Source: Fibrobacter sp. (lineage in GTDB: Bacteria; Fibrobacterota; Fibrobacteria; Fibrobacterales; Fibrobacteraceae). From it: 64,000 nt of DNA. This document shows positions 17,844-24,075 of the stretch, one piece after another. The DNA lies in the NCBI GenBank assembly GCA_024398875.1, contig JAKSIJ010000001.1, forward strand, positions 248,001-312,000, written 5' to 3'. The translations under genes were made by a program, and so were the position numbers. The notes below the pieces were generated by a model. The model was given only the letters and a program-made list of their open reading frames with translations. It was not told the origin of the DNA and searched no databases. The stretch's first letter is position 1, and each line of letters starts with the position of its first letter.

Positions 17844-18554
17844 CTAACCCTTGGAGGCTCTTTCCTGCAAAGCGTCTTCATCAAAGATGACGATATCCTT
17901 TCCGGTCATGGCAATGGCACCAGCCCGCACCAAGAGGGAGCTGATACGGCTCACAGTTTCACGCGTGGTACCGGACATGTCGGCCAGTTGCTGCTGGGTC
18001 GGGCGGTTGTGAATCACCGTCACCATCTTGCCATTATCCGTATGGATGCGGACGCCCCGTTCCTGCATGAGGTTCAGGAGAGTTCCCGCCACGCGACCGC
18101 TAACGCTCATGGTAGAGAGGGAGCCAATCTGGCGGTTAGCCTTGCGGAGGCGCTTACTCATCTCGCTCAACAGACCCATGGCAATTTCCGGAGTCTGGCG
18201 AATGAGCTGGAGGAAGGACTCACGATGGATGATGAGCATCTGAGCATCCGTCACCGTACGGACGGAAGCAGAACGAGGCTCGCCATCGATGAGGGACATT
18301 TCACCGAAAAAGTCGCCACGTTCTAGGAAGCTGAGAATCGTCTCTCGACCATCAACGCCGGTCATGTAGACCTGCACGGAACCAGAGGCAATCAGGTACA
18401 GAGCCTGCACCGAATCGTCGCCTTCCAGCACCACTGTTTCGTCCCGGTTGAAATTCTGTGAAACCACTAGACTGGCTAGCATCCCCAGCTGTTCTTCGTT
18501 CAGCTCGGAAAAGAGTTCCACACCCTTCAACAATCCAACAATGGAAGCATCCAT
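17844..18554 (-). CDS. Crp/Fnr-family transcription regulator
   Basis: A 236-residue regulator. Residues ~10-125 are a cyclic-nucleotide-binding fold with the GDFFGEMSLIDGEPRSASV phosphate-binding cassette (the family pattern G-E-x-S...R-x-A/S), so it could bind cAMP or a related nucleotide. The C-terminal part is a Crp-type winged helix with recognition-helix sequence DMSGTTRETVSR. There are no N-terminal Cys residues for an Fe-S cluster, so it is not Fnr. The ATG at 18554 sits five bases after an AGGAGG ribosome site; the in-frame GTG two codons earlier overlaps that site. It follows purA by about 20 bases, and its targets are unknown. Confidence 0.92.
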   Translation of the reverse strand: MDASIVGLLKGVELFSELNEEQLGMLASLVVSQNFNRDETVVLEGDDSVQALYLIASGSVQVYMTGVDGRETILSFLERGDFFGEMSLIDGEPRSASVRTVTDAQMLIIHRESFLQLIRQTPEIAMGLLSEMSKRLRKANRQIGSLSTMSVSGRVAGTLLNLMQERGVRIHTDNGKMVTVIHNRPTQQQLADMSGTTRETVSRISSLLVRAGAIAMTGKDIVIFDEDALQERASKG

Positions 18555-18577
18555 AGTCACCTCCTATCCCTATTCGT

Positions 18578-19882
18578 TTAGAGCTTGAGCCCCTTGGCGA
18601 GGCCAGCATCAATGACGATACTCTGGTCACGCTTTGCGCCAATAGAAATCATACCAATCTTCACGTCCACCAGTTCTGCCATGCGCTGCAGGTACTTTTT
18701 TGCATTTTCCGGCAGTTCATCGTAACTACGGCACTTGGTGGTGTCCTGTTTCCAGCCCGGCAATTCTTCGTATACCGGTGTGCAGCGACCCACCTTGGAA
18801 AGCTGGTTAGGAATGAACTCCAGCTTTTCGCCATCGCATTCGTAGTGAGTGCAAATCTTGACGGTATCAAAGGTGTCCAGCACATCCAGTTTGGTGATGG
18901 CCAAGTGAGTAAGGCCGTTCACAACCGTTGCCTTGCGGACTACGGGAGCATCAAACCAGCCGCAACGACGGTTACGACCCGTAGTGGCACCATATTCGTT
19001 ACCAATCTTTCTGAGGGTATCGCCGGTTTCGTCCAAAAGTTCCGTGGGGAACGGACCATTACCAACGCGGGTAGTGTAAGCCTTCACCACACCCCAGACT
19101 TCATCCAAAGCCGTAGGACCGAGGCCAGCACCACAGCTAGCGTAACCCGCCACCGTATTGCTGGAGGTGACGAACGGGTAAGTTCCCTGGTCCACGTCCA
19201 AAATCGTACCCTGGGCACCTTCAAACACCAAGCGCTTTCCAGCCTTCACAGCCTTGTAGAGGTATTCGCTCACATCAATCACAAAGGGCTTGATTTTCTG
19301 ACCCAGTTCAAGGTAATCCTTGATGACCACTTCCGGGTCAATAGCCGGAACATCGTACATCACCGTAAATTCTTCGTTGTGCACCTTGGCCATAGCTTCG
19401 ACGCGAGGACGCAGTTCACGTTCATCCATCAAATCGCCAACGCGAACACCAATGCGGTTCACCTTGTCGCTATAGCAGGGACCGATGCCACGACCCGTGG
19501 TACCGATGGCAGCCTTACCCGCCTTCTTTTCCTTAGCCTTGTCCAAAGTGGAGTGGTAAGGAAGCACCACATGGGCATTATTCGCAATAAAGAGACGACC
19601 TTCCGGGTTAATGCCCTTCGTATGAAGATCCGCAATTTCAGCTAACGTCTGGATAGGGTCCAGCACCACGCCATTACCAATGACACAAACCTTATCGGCA
19701 TGCATAATGCCCGAGGGAATCAGGTGGAACACAAACTTCTGATCACCCACTTCAACAGTGTGGCCTGCATTAGCGCCACCCTGGAAACGCACAATAATAT
19801 CAGCATCCAGCGTCAAGAAATCAACAACTTTGGCCTTTCCTTCATCGCCCCACTGGGAGCCAATCACAACACGATTTGCCAT
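18578..19882 (-). CDS. purA: Adenylosuccinate synthetase
   Basis: PurA joins IMP and aspartate with GTP to give adenylosuccinate, the first committed step from IMP to AMP. The 434-residue protein shows the N-terminal GSQWGDEGKAK P-loop, NAGHTVEVG, GTTGRGIGP and GAQGTILDVDQGTYPFVTSS motifs in the correct order. The start at 19882 matches the family N-terminus and has an AAGGAT ribosome site; the longer frame has no homology. It heads the minus-strand run that continues into the Crp regulator gene. purE is at the other end of the window. Confidence 0.97.
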   Translation of the reverse strand: MANRVVIGSQWGDEGKAKVVDFLTLDADIIVRFQGGANAGHTVEVGDQKFVFHLIPSGIMHADKVCVIGNGVVLDPIQTLAEIADLHTKGINPEGRLFIANNAHVVLPYHSTLDKAKEKKAGKAAIGTTGRGIGPCYSDKVNRIGVRVGDLMDERELRPRVEAMAKVHNEEFTVMYDVPAIDPEVVIKDYLELGQKIKPFVIDVSEYLYKAVKAGKRLVFEGAQGTILDVDQGTYPFVTSSNTVAGYASCGAGLGPTALDEVWGVVKAYTTRVGNGPFPTELLDETGDTLRKIGNEYGATTGRNRRCGWFDAPVVRKATVVNGLTHLAITKLDVLDTFDTVKICTHYECDGEKLEFIPNQLSKVGRCTPVYEELPGWKQDTTKCRSYDELPENAKKYLQRMAELVDVKIGMISIGAKRDQSIVIDAGLAKGLKL

Positions 19883-19980
19883 ATATCCTTCGTTAAATAA
19901 TCGAACAATCGAAACAGGCAGTCCAAGGTATTTCCCAGGGCCCCTTTTTCGCCTTAAAGATAGCATATATCCCTTTTTGA

Positions 19981-20105
19981 AAGGGGGACGCCCCCCTCGT
20001 TTCAGCCGTTTTAGGCGCTCATAGCGCCTATCGGCAATTTTACTCCCAAAAGACGGCTTCTTTCAGTCGCCGAAAATTGCCTAAACGTCTTTCACTCCCC
20101 CCCCC
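19981..20105. repeat. Hairpin-rich intergenic repeat element
   Basis: In the 395-base gap between purA and the GroES-like gene I see a compact folded block. There is a small G/C hairpin (19983-19996), a perfect stem TAGGCGCT-cat-AGCGCCTA (20012-20030), an inverted repeat GGCAATTTT (20033-20041) with AAAATTGCC (20073-20081), and an outer pairing of CGTTTTAGGC (20007-20016) with GCCTAAACG (20079-20087). A C9-type run follows at about 20097-20105. No coding frame explains it. It could be a REP-like repeat or a structured RNA. Confidence 0.6.
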
Positions 20106-20107
20106 AG

Positions 20108-20142
20108 TTAATGATGAATTATGAATGCTGAATGATGAATTG
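20108..20142. repeat. AT-rich short tandem-like repeat
   Basis: The heptamer-like unit ATGAATT/ATGATGAAT recurs (AATGATGAATTATGAATGC, then TGAATGATGAATTGG). A similar low-complexity AT run with ATTCAAAATT units lies at about 55310. Such runs are common intergenic filler in several phyla. Confidence 0.5.
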
Positions 20143-20153
20143 GTTTCAGAAAC

Positions 20154-20184
20154 GTCATTGCGAGCACGCAGTGCGTGGCAATCT
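20154..20184. repeat. Intergenic inverted repeat of the CATTGCGAGC type
   Basis: The sequence folds into a stem with ATTGC (20157-20161) pairing with GCAAT (20078+100, that is 20178-20182) and CACGC (20165-20169) pairing with GCGTG (20173-20177). The GTCATTGCGAGC...GTGGCAATCT form resembles dispersed intergenic repeats that I have seen in many unrelated genomes. There is one copy in this window. Confidence 0.6.
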
Positions 20185-20277
20185 ATGAATGCAGAATTGC
20201 ATTTGACGAAGTATCGCGCAGTATTTGTCAGCGATATAATTTTGAATTGTGAATTATAAATTGAAAAACTACTTTAT

Positions 20278-20673
20278 CTACAATTCGTTCAAGTCCGGCA
20301 TATCCATATCCGGCAATTCATTTCGCATTACTAACAAAATAGAATTTTGGGCAATGATAACGTAACGCTCTCCGTTCACTTCCAGCTCGTGGGCATTGGC
20401 GTGGAGGTACAACGCCTCATCGCCCTCACGCACTTGGAGCGGCACATAGTTCACCTGCTCCGCGGCTTCGCTCCGGAAAATGGAATCCGAATCCTGATTG
20501 GCGGGAATTGGGAACCCAGGCCCAACCTTCACGACGATTCCCGTATGAACAGCATCGTGTTCCTGTACGCTTGGAGGAAGGTATAGCCCGCCACCTGTCC
20601 GGTTGGACTGTTCCAGAGGCTTGATGAGGACTCGATCCCCAATGACGACGATGTTTTTCAGAGAATCTTTCAT
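20278..20673 (-). CDS. GroES-like (Cpn10) protein, stand-alone
   Basis: A 131-residue Cpn10-fold protein. VVIGDRVLIKPLEQSNRTGGGLYLPP matches the GroES beginning, where the mobile loop contacts GroEL, and TGIVVKVGPGFP the second conserved part. It is about 35 residues longer than GroES (~95) and carries an insert, FPIPANQDSDSIFRSE, before the GDEALY segment, and there is no groEL beside it. It may be a specialised co-chaperonin or a GroES-derived protein of another role. The ATG at 20673 faces the ATG of the next gene only 29 bases away. Confidence 0.78.
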   Translation of the reverse strand: MKDSLKNIVVIGDRVLIKPLEQSNRTGGGLYLPPSVQEHDAVHTGIVVKVGPGFPIPANQDSDSIFRSEAAEQVNYVPLQVREGDEALYLHANAHELEVNGERYVIIAQNSILLVMRNELPDMDMPDLNEL

Positions 20674-20680
20674 GACCTGC

Positions 20681-20698
20681 AAAATAGAAACTTATATT
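20681..20698. promoter_or_regulatory. Paired divergent -10 boxes between two facing start codons
   Basis: On the + strand TATATT (20693-20698) ends six bases before the ATG at 20705. On the minus strand TATTTT (20681-20686) ends seven bases before the ATG at 20673. The whole gap is close to a mirror image: both boxes are followed by GCAGG and then the start codon. Neither gene has a further ribosome site, so both could be leaderless. Confidence 0.5.
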
Positions 20699-20704
20699 GC
20701 AGGC

Positions 20705-21667
20705 ATGGCCATCAAAGCGCTTCTCATCCTGCATATTTCCATCGTGATTTTTTTCACGATTTTTCTCTGCAGGAGTCCAAAAGTCAGAGCCTGGAGCAAA
20801 GCCATCTGGAAAAGTCCAAAAGTGCGAAGACGCGGGGCCATCGGTCTCGGTTTCATTCTTGCCATCATTATCGCGTTCCTCGCCTATCCATCAAGCGACA
20901 CACCTCAAACCGATAGCGAGCAAATTTTTCAAGCCTACAGTAGTGCAAAAGTCAGCGGACTTGCCGCTCAAGGCGCCATTGTATTAGATAGTTCCTTCCA
21001 AGATGGCAGTATCAAGCCAGAACTTGCATATGTACTCCCCACCATTCTAAAAGTCTACAATGACATCGTGGAAAAGCCCACAACGCCAAGGCTCCTGCAA
21101 TTAAACGACACCTTAAAGCTCTCCTTTGACGGCTACAAACAATTCAAAAACCGCGGCATCCGCATTCTCAAAAAATTGCAACAAGATTTAGGCAAGCGCT
21201 ACACCGCCGATATTCAATCTCGGGGCAGTTCCCACATTCTTTATGTTGTCTACAATGGCGCCCCTTGGGACAACGAACAACTCGTCAGTTTGCCTGCCAC
21301 AGAAGCCTCCCTTCAAAATCAGGTAGACCCCGCCATTCTCATGTCCCTTATCTGCCACACCTCAGATTTTGACTTCAACTACGAGGGAGAAAAAAATCTC
21401 TCCGGACTTTTGGCTCTTGATTCGGGCAATGGCCTAGAGCAAGTCTTCATCGGAGCGCAGCACCTACGTGCAGCGCTGGCCGCAAACGCCACAGAAGAAG
21501 ATGCCATTGCTAGCCTCTACCCCATTCACGACATCCAGCGCGATAGACTCCCCTGGAAAAAAGACCCCCTTAAAGCCACATGGGTTAAGGAGGTCCTTAA
21601 TGACGCGCAATTTTACCGCAATAACGGAATTACACCTTCTCGAGAGCCTGTTCCAAGTCAGCGATAA
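20705..21667 (+). CDS. Membrane-anchored protein with a degenerate transglycosylase-like region
   Basis: A 320-residue protein with two N-terminal hydrophobic segments (about 4-21 and 39-57) and a mostly soluble rest. The stretch DPAILMSLICHTSDFDF followed by LSGLLALDSGNGLEQVF has the spacing of the SLT lytic transglycosylase fold (PALLLAVIRQESxF... GLMQ), but the catalytic Glu position is Thr or Ser, so if related it is inactive. This is a weak similarity. The start at 20705 is chosen for the membrane segment and the promoter; the frame extends 100 bases further upstream into the GroES-like gene. The 3' end overlaps metY by 38 bases, tail to tail. Confidence 0.6.
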   Translation: MAIKALLILHISIVIFFTIFLCRSPKVRAWSKAIWKSPKVRRRGAIGLGFILAIIIAFLAYPSSDTPQTDSEQIFQAYSSAKVSGLAAQGAIVLDSSFQDGSIKPELAYVLPTILKVYNDIVEKPTTPRLLQLNDTLKLSFDGYKQFKNRGIRILKKLQQDLGKRYTADIQSRGSSHILYVVYNGAPWDNEQLVSLPATEASLQNQVDPAILMSLICHTSDFDFNYEGEKNLSGLLALDSGNGLEQVFIGAQHLRAALAANATEEDAIASLYPIHDIQRDRLPWKKDPLKATWVKEVLNDAQFYRNNGITPSREPVPSQR

Positions 21668-22907
21668 TGTCTTCCACATTCTCGATACCGACACTGAAAC
21701 GGATCAGGTCAGGTGCGACACCCGCTTCGATAAGCTGTTCATCGCTCAATTGACGGTGCGTATGGCTTGCCGGATGCAGCACGCAACTGCGGGCATCAGC
21801 CACATGAGTCACGATGCAAATCATCTTGAGGCTGTCCATGAACTGAATGCTCTTTTCGCGACCACCCTTGATGCCGAACGTAAGCACGCCGCACGGGAGA
21901 CCACCCTTGAACTGCTTCTGGGCGAGTTCGTAGAATTCGTCGCCTTCAAGGCCGGCATAATGTACCCATGCGACCTTTGGATGGTTCTTGAGCCACTTGG
22001 CGCAAGCAAGAGCGTTTTCGCAATGGCGCGGTACGCGAAGGTGGAGCGTTTCGAGGCCGAGGTTCAAAAGGAACGCGTTTTGCGGGCCCTGGATGCTTCC
22101 GAGGTCGCGCATCAACTGCACGGTAGCCTTCGTGATGTAGCATTTCTTGCCGAAGGATTGCGTATAAGTTAATCCGTGATAACTCGGGTCCGGTTCCGTA
22201 AGGCCCGGGAACTTGTCGTGATGGGCTTCCCAATCGAAGTTGCCGCTATCCACAATGCATCCGCCGGTAGAAACGGCATGACCGTCCATGTACTTGGTGG
22301 TAGAATGAGTCACGATATCCACACCGAAATCAATGGGCTTACAGAGAATCGGAGTCGGGAACGTATTGTCCACGATCATCGGCACACCGTGCTTGTGGGC
22401 GATGTTTGCAAAACGCTTCAGGTCTAGAATCTTGCCGGCAGGGTTTGCCACCGTTTCGCCGAAGAGGCACTTCGTATTCGGGCGGAAAGCCTTCTCGATT
22501 TCTTCGTCACTTGCATCCTGGTCAATGAAGGTGCATTCGATGCCAAGCTTCTTCATGGTCACGCTGAAGAGGTTGCTGGTACCGCCATAGATGGCGCTGG
22601 TGCTCACAAAGTGGTCGCCCGCTTCGCAGATATTAAACACAGCATAGAAGTTCGCAGCCTGACCAGAACTCGTCAGCATACCGGCCACACCACCTTCCAA
22701 AGCAGCAATCTTTGCAGCCACAGCGTCATTCGTCGGGTTCTGCAAACGGGTGTAGAAGTATCCTTCGGCCTTCAGGTCGAAAAGATCCGCCATGGCGGCG
22801 CTGGTTTCATACTTGAAAGTGGTGCTCTGGTAAATGGGAAGCACGCGGGGTTCACCGTTCTTCGGAGTCCAGCCGGCCTGCACGCATAAAGTTTCTTGTT
22901 TAGCCAT
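21630..22907 (-). CDS. metY: O-acetylhomoserine sulfhydrylase (Cys/Met PLP family)
   Basis: A 425-residue enzyme of the Cys/Met metabolism PLP family. It uses O-acetylhomoserine with sulfide (or methanethiol) to make homocysteine (or methionine). It shows the YTRLQNPTND substrate segment, the ALEGG and SSGQAANF phosphate/PLP motifs, VDNTFPTP, and the Schiff-base Lys in THSTTKYMDGH. The length and the insertion near residue 250 fit the MetY group rather than MetB/MetC. The start at 22907 has an AGAGG ribosome site. Confidence 0.92.
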   Translation of the reverse strand: MAKQETLCVQAGWTPKNGEPRVLPIYQSTTFKYETSAAMADLFDLKAEGYFYTRLQNPTNDAVAAKIAALEGGVAGMLTSSGQAANFYAVFNICEAGDHFVSTSAIYGGTSNLFSVTMKKLGIECTFIDQDASDEEIEKAFRPNTKCLFGETVANPAGKILDLKRFANIAHKHGVPMIVDNTFPTPILCKPIDFGVDIVTHSTTKYMDGHAVSTGGCIVDSGNFDWEAHHDKFPGLTEPDPSYHGLTYTQSFGKKCYITKATVQLMRDLGSIQGPQNAFLLNLGLETLHLRVPRHCENALACAKWLKNHPKVAWVHYAGLEGDEFYELAQKQFKGGLPCGVLTFGIKGGREKSIQFMDSLKMICIVTHVADARSCVLHPASHTHRQLSDEQLIEAGVAPDLIRFSVGIENVEDIIADLEQALEKV

Positions 22908-22935
22908 CTTAAGCCTCTTGTTAAATTCCTTGGAT

Positions 22936-22941
22936 AATATA
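22936..22941 (-). promoter_or_regulatory. -10 box upstream of metY
   Basis: TATATT on the minus strand, about 28 bases before the metY ATG and just after the rpsI terminator. No good -35 is visible. Confidence 0.4.
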
Positions 22942-22948
22942 GGAAAAC

Positions 22949-22985
22949 CAAAAACAAAAAGCACCTTCGCATTTCGCGAAGGCGC
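22949..22985 (-). terminator. Rho-independent terminator of rplM-rpsI
   Basis: A 10-bp stem (22976-22985 with 22961-22970, one G-U pair, 5-base loop) is followed on the minus strand by TTTTTGTTTT. It lies 24 bases after the rpsI stop. Confidence 0.9.
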
Positions 22986-23008
22986 CCTTTGAAAGTATAA
23001 CCAAACGA

Positions 23009-23413
23009 TTAGCGCTTGGAGAACTGGAAGTGCTTACGAGCCTTCTTGCGGCCGAACTTCTTACGTTCAACAGCACGAGAGTCGCGAGTCATGAGGCCTT
23101 CCTTCTTGAGGGCGGGCTTCACTTCTGCGTCGTTAGCAACCAGTGCGCGGGAAATGCCCAGACGGACAGCGCCCATCTGACCAGCAATTCCACCGCCACG
23201 AGCGGTAACTTCCACATCCCATTCTTCGGCGTTGCCAAGGATGGCAAACGGAAGGTTGGCAATCATGTTCTGCACTTCAGAATGGAAGTAATCTTTGAAA
23301 TCACGACCATTGATTGTGCGCTTGCCGGAACCCGGCTTCAGGATCACAGCGGCGATAGCGTTCTTACGGCGGCCAGTGCCACGGTAGATCTTCTTATTCT
23401 TTGCGGTAGCGAT
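23009..23413 (-). CDS. rpsI: Ribosomal protein S9, apparent ATC start
   Basis: S9 of the small subunit, whose basic C-terminal tail reaches the P site. The 134-residue frame has RRKNAIAAVILKPGSG, the GAVRLGISRAL segment and the C-terminal FGRKKARKHFQFSKR. The usual ~130-residue length requires a start upstream of the first GTG (residue 22 or so). No ATG, GTG or TTG exists in frame between there and the in-frame TGA. An ATC codon at 23413-23411, eight bases after a perfect GGAGG, is the only sensible start (protein beginning ATAKNKKIYRGTGRRK after Met). It follows rplM by about 24 bases. Confidence 0.85.
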   Translation of the reverse strand: MATAKNKKIYRGTGRRKNAIAAVILKPGSGKRTINGRDFKDYFHSEVQNMIANLPFAILGNAEEWDVEVTARGGGIAGQMGAVRLGISRALVANDAEVKPALKKEGLMTRDSRAVERKKFGRKKARKHFQFSKR

Positions 23414-23436
23414 AGATTTATCCTCCGTTCTAAAGA

Positions 23437-23865
23437 TTAGAAGTCAACGACTTCGGGATTCTGTGCGGCGTGAGGATGTTCAGCACCGGCATAGATTTTA
23501 AGTTTCTTAACCATCTTGTGGCCAAGAGCGCTGTGAGGGAGCATGCCCCAGATAGCTGCAGTGAGAGGAGCTGTAGGATCCTTAGCCATAAGGTCCATAG
23601 CGTTGATCCAACGTTCACCAGCAATGTGGCCAGTGTGGTGGAAGTATTCCTTCTTCAAGAGCTTGTTGCCAGTGAGGGCAACCTTTTCAGCGTTAATGAC
23701 AACCACGAAATCTCCGGTGTCAACGTTCGGAGAATAGATGGCCTTATGTTTTCCCATGAGGAGACGGGCAACTTCACTTGCGACGCGTCCCATAGGTTTG
23801 TCGGTAGCATCCACAAGCTTCCACTTGCGGGTGACAGACTTCGGGTTTACCGTAATAGTTCTCAT
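23437..23865 (-). CDS. rplM: Ribosomal protein L13
   Basis: L13 is an early-assembly protein of the large subunit. The 142-residue frame has the conserved WKLVDATDKPMGRVAS start, HHTGHIAGER, GMLPHSALGHKMVKKLKIYAG and the final HPHAAQNPE motif. The ATG has a GAGGATTTAC ribosome site. It is the first gene of the rplM-rpsI operon, with a good promoter at 23923-23951. Confidence 0.97.
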   Translation of the reverse strand: MRTITVNPKSVTRKWKLVDATDKPMGRVASEVARLLMGKHKAIYSPNVDTGDFVVVINAEKVALTGNKLLKKEYFHHTGHIAGERWINAMDLMAKDPTAPLTAAIWGMLPHSALGHKMVKKLKIYAGAEHPHAAQNPEVVDF

Positions 23866-23890
23866 GTAAATCCTCTAGTGAGTGACATTC

Positions 23891-23908
23891 CGGGGCAGGG
23901 GCGCCCCG
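23891..23908 (-). promoter_or_regulatory. GC-rich hairpin in the rplM leader
   Basis: CGGGGC (minus strand) pairs with GCCCCG, with a six-base loop, in the roughly 50-base 5' leader of rplM. L13 leaders that bind the protein and shut off the operon are known in other phyla. Whether this hairpin has that role is a guess. Confidence 0.35.
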
Positions 23909-23922
23909 AAAAAAGCAAGTGA

Positions 23923-23951
23923 AATTTAGAAGATAAAAACGGGCTTTGCAA
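23923..23951 (-). promoter_or_regulatory. Sigma70-type promoter of rplM-rpsI
   Basis: -35 TTGCAA (23946-23951), 17-bp spacer, -10 TAAATT (23923-23928) on the minus strand. The predicted start lies about 50 bases before the rplM ATG. Confidence 0.7.
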
Positions 23952-24004
23952 GGGTCAAAAAGAACTATTTTAACGAAATTTCCCTTACTTTAGGCATTTT
24001 TAGT

Positions 24005-24046
24005 TCTATCAATTATATCAATCAATACAATTGATAGATTTTTTTT
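24005..24046 (+). repeat. AT-rich hairpin with T8 tail on the + strand
   Basis: TCTATCAATT (24005-24014) pairs perfectly with AATTGATAGA (24029-24038) around a 14-base loop, and eight T follow on the + strand. It lies between the cellulase stop and the rplM promoter. No + strand gene ends here, and on the minus strand the stem is not followed by a T run. Confidence 0.6.
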
Positions 24047-24075
24047 GAAATTTTGCGCTGTTTGGGCAAGGATTC

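Noticed and set aside
23009-23347. rpsI starting at the GTG at 23347.
   Set aside because: That would remove about 22 conserved N-terminal residues (including RGTGRRK) and leave the perfect GGAGG site without use.
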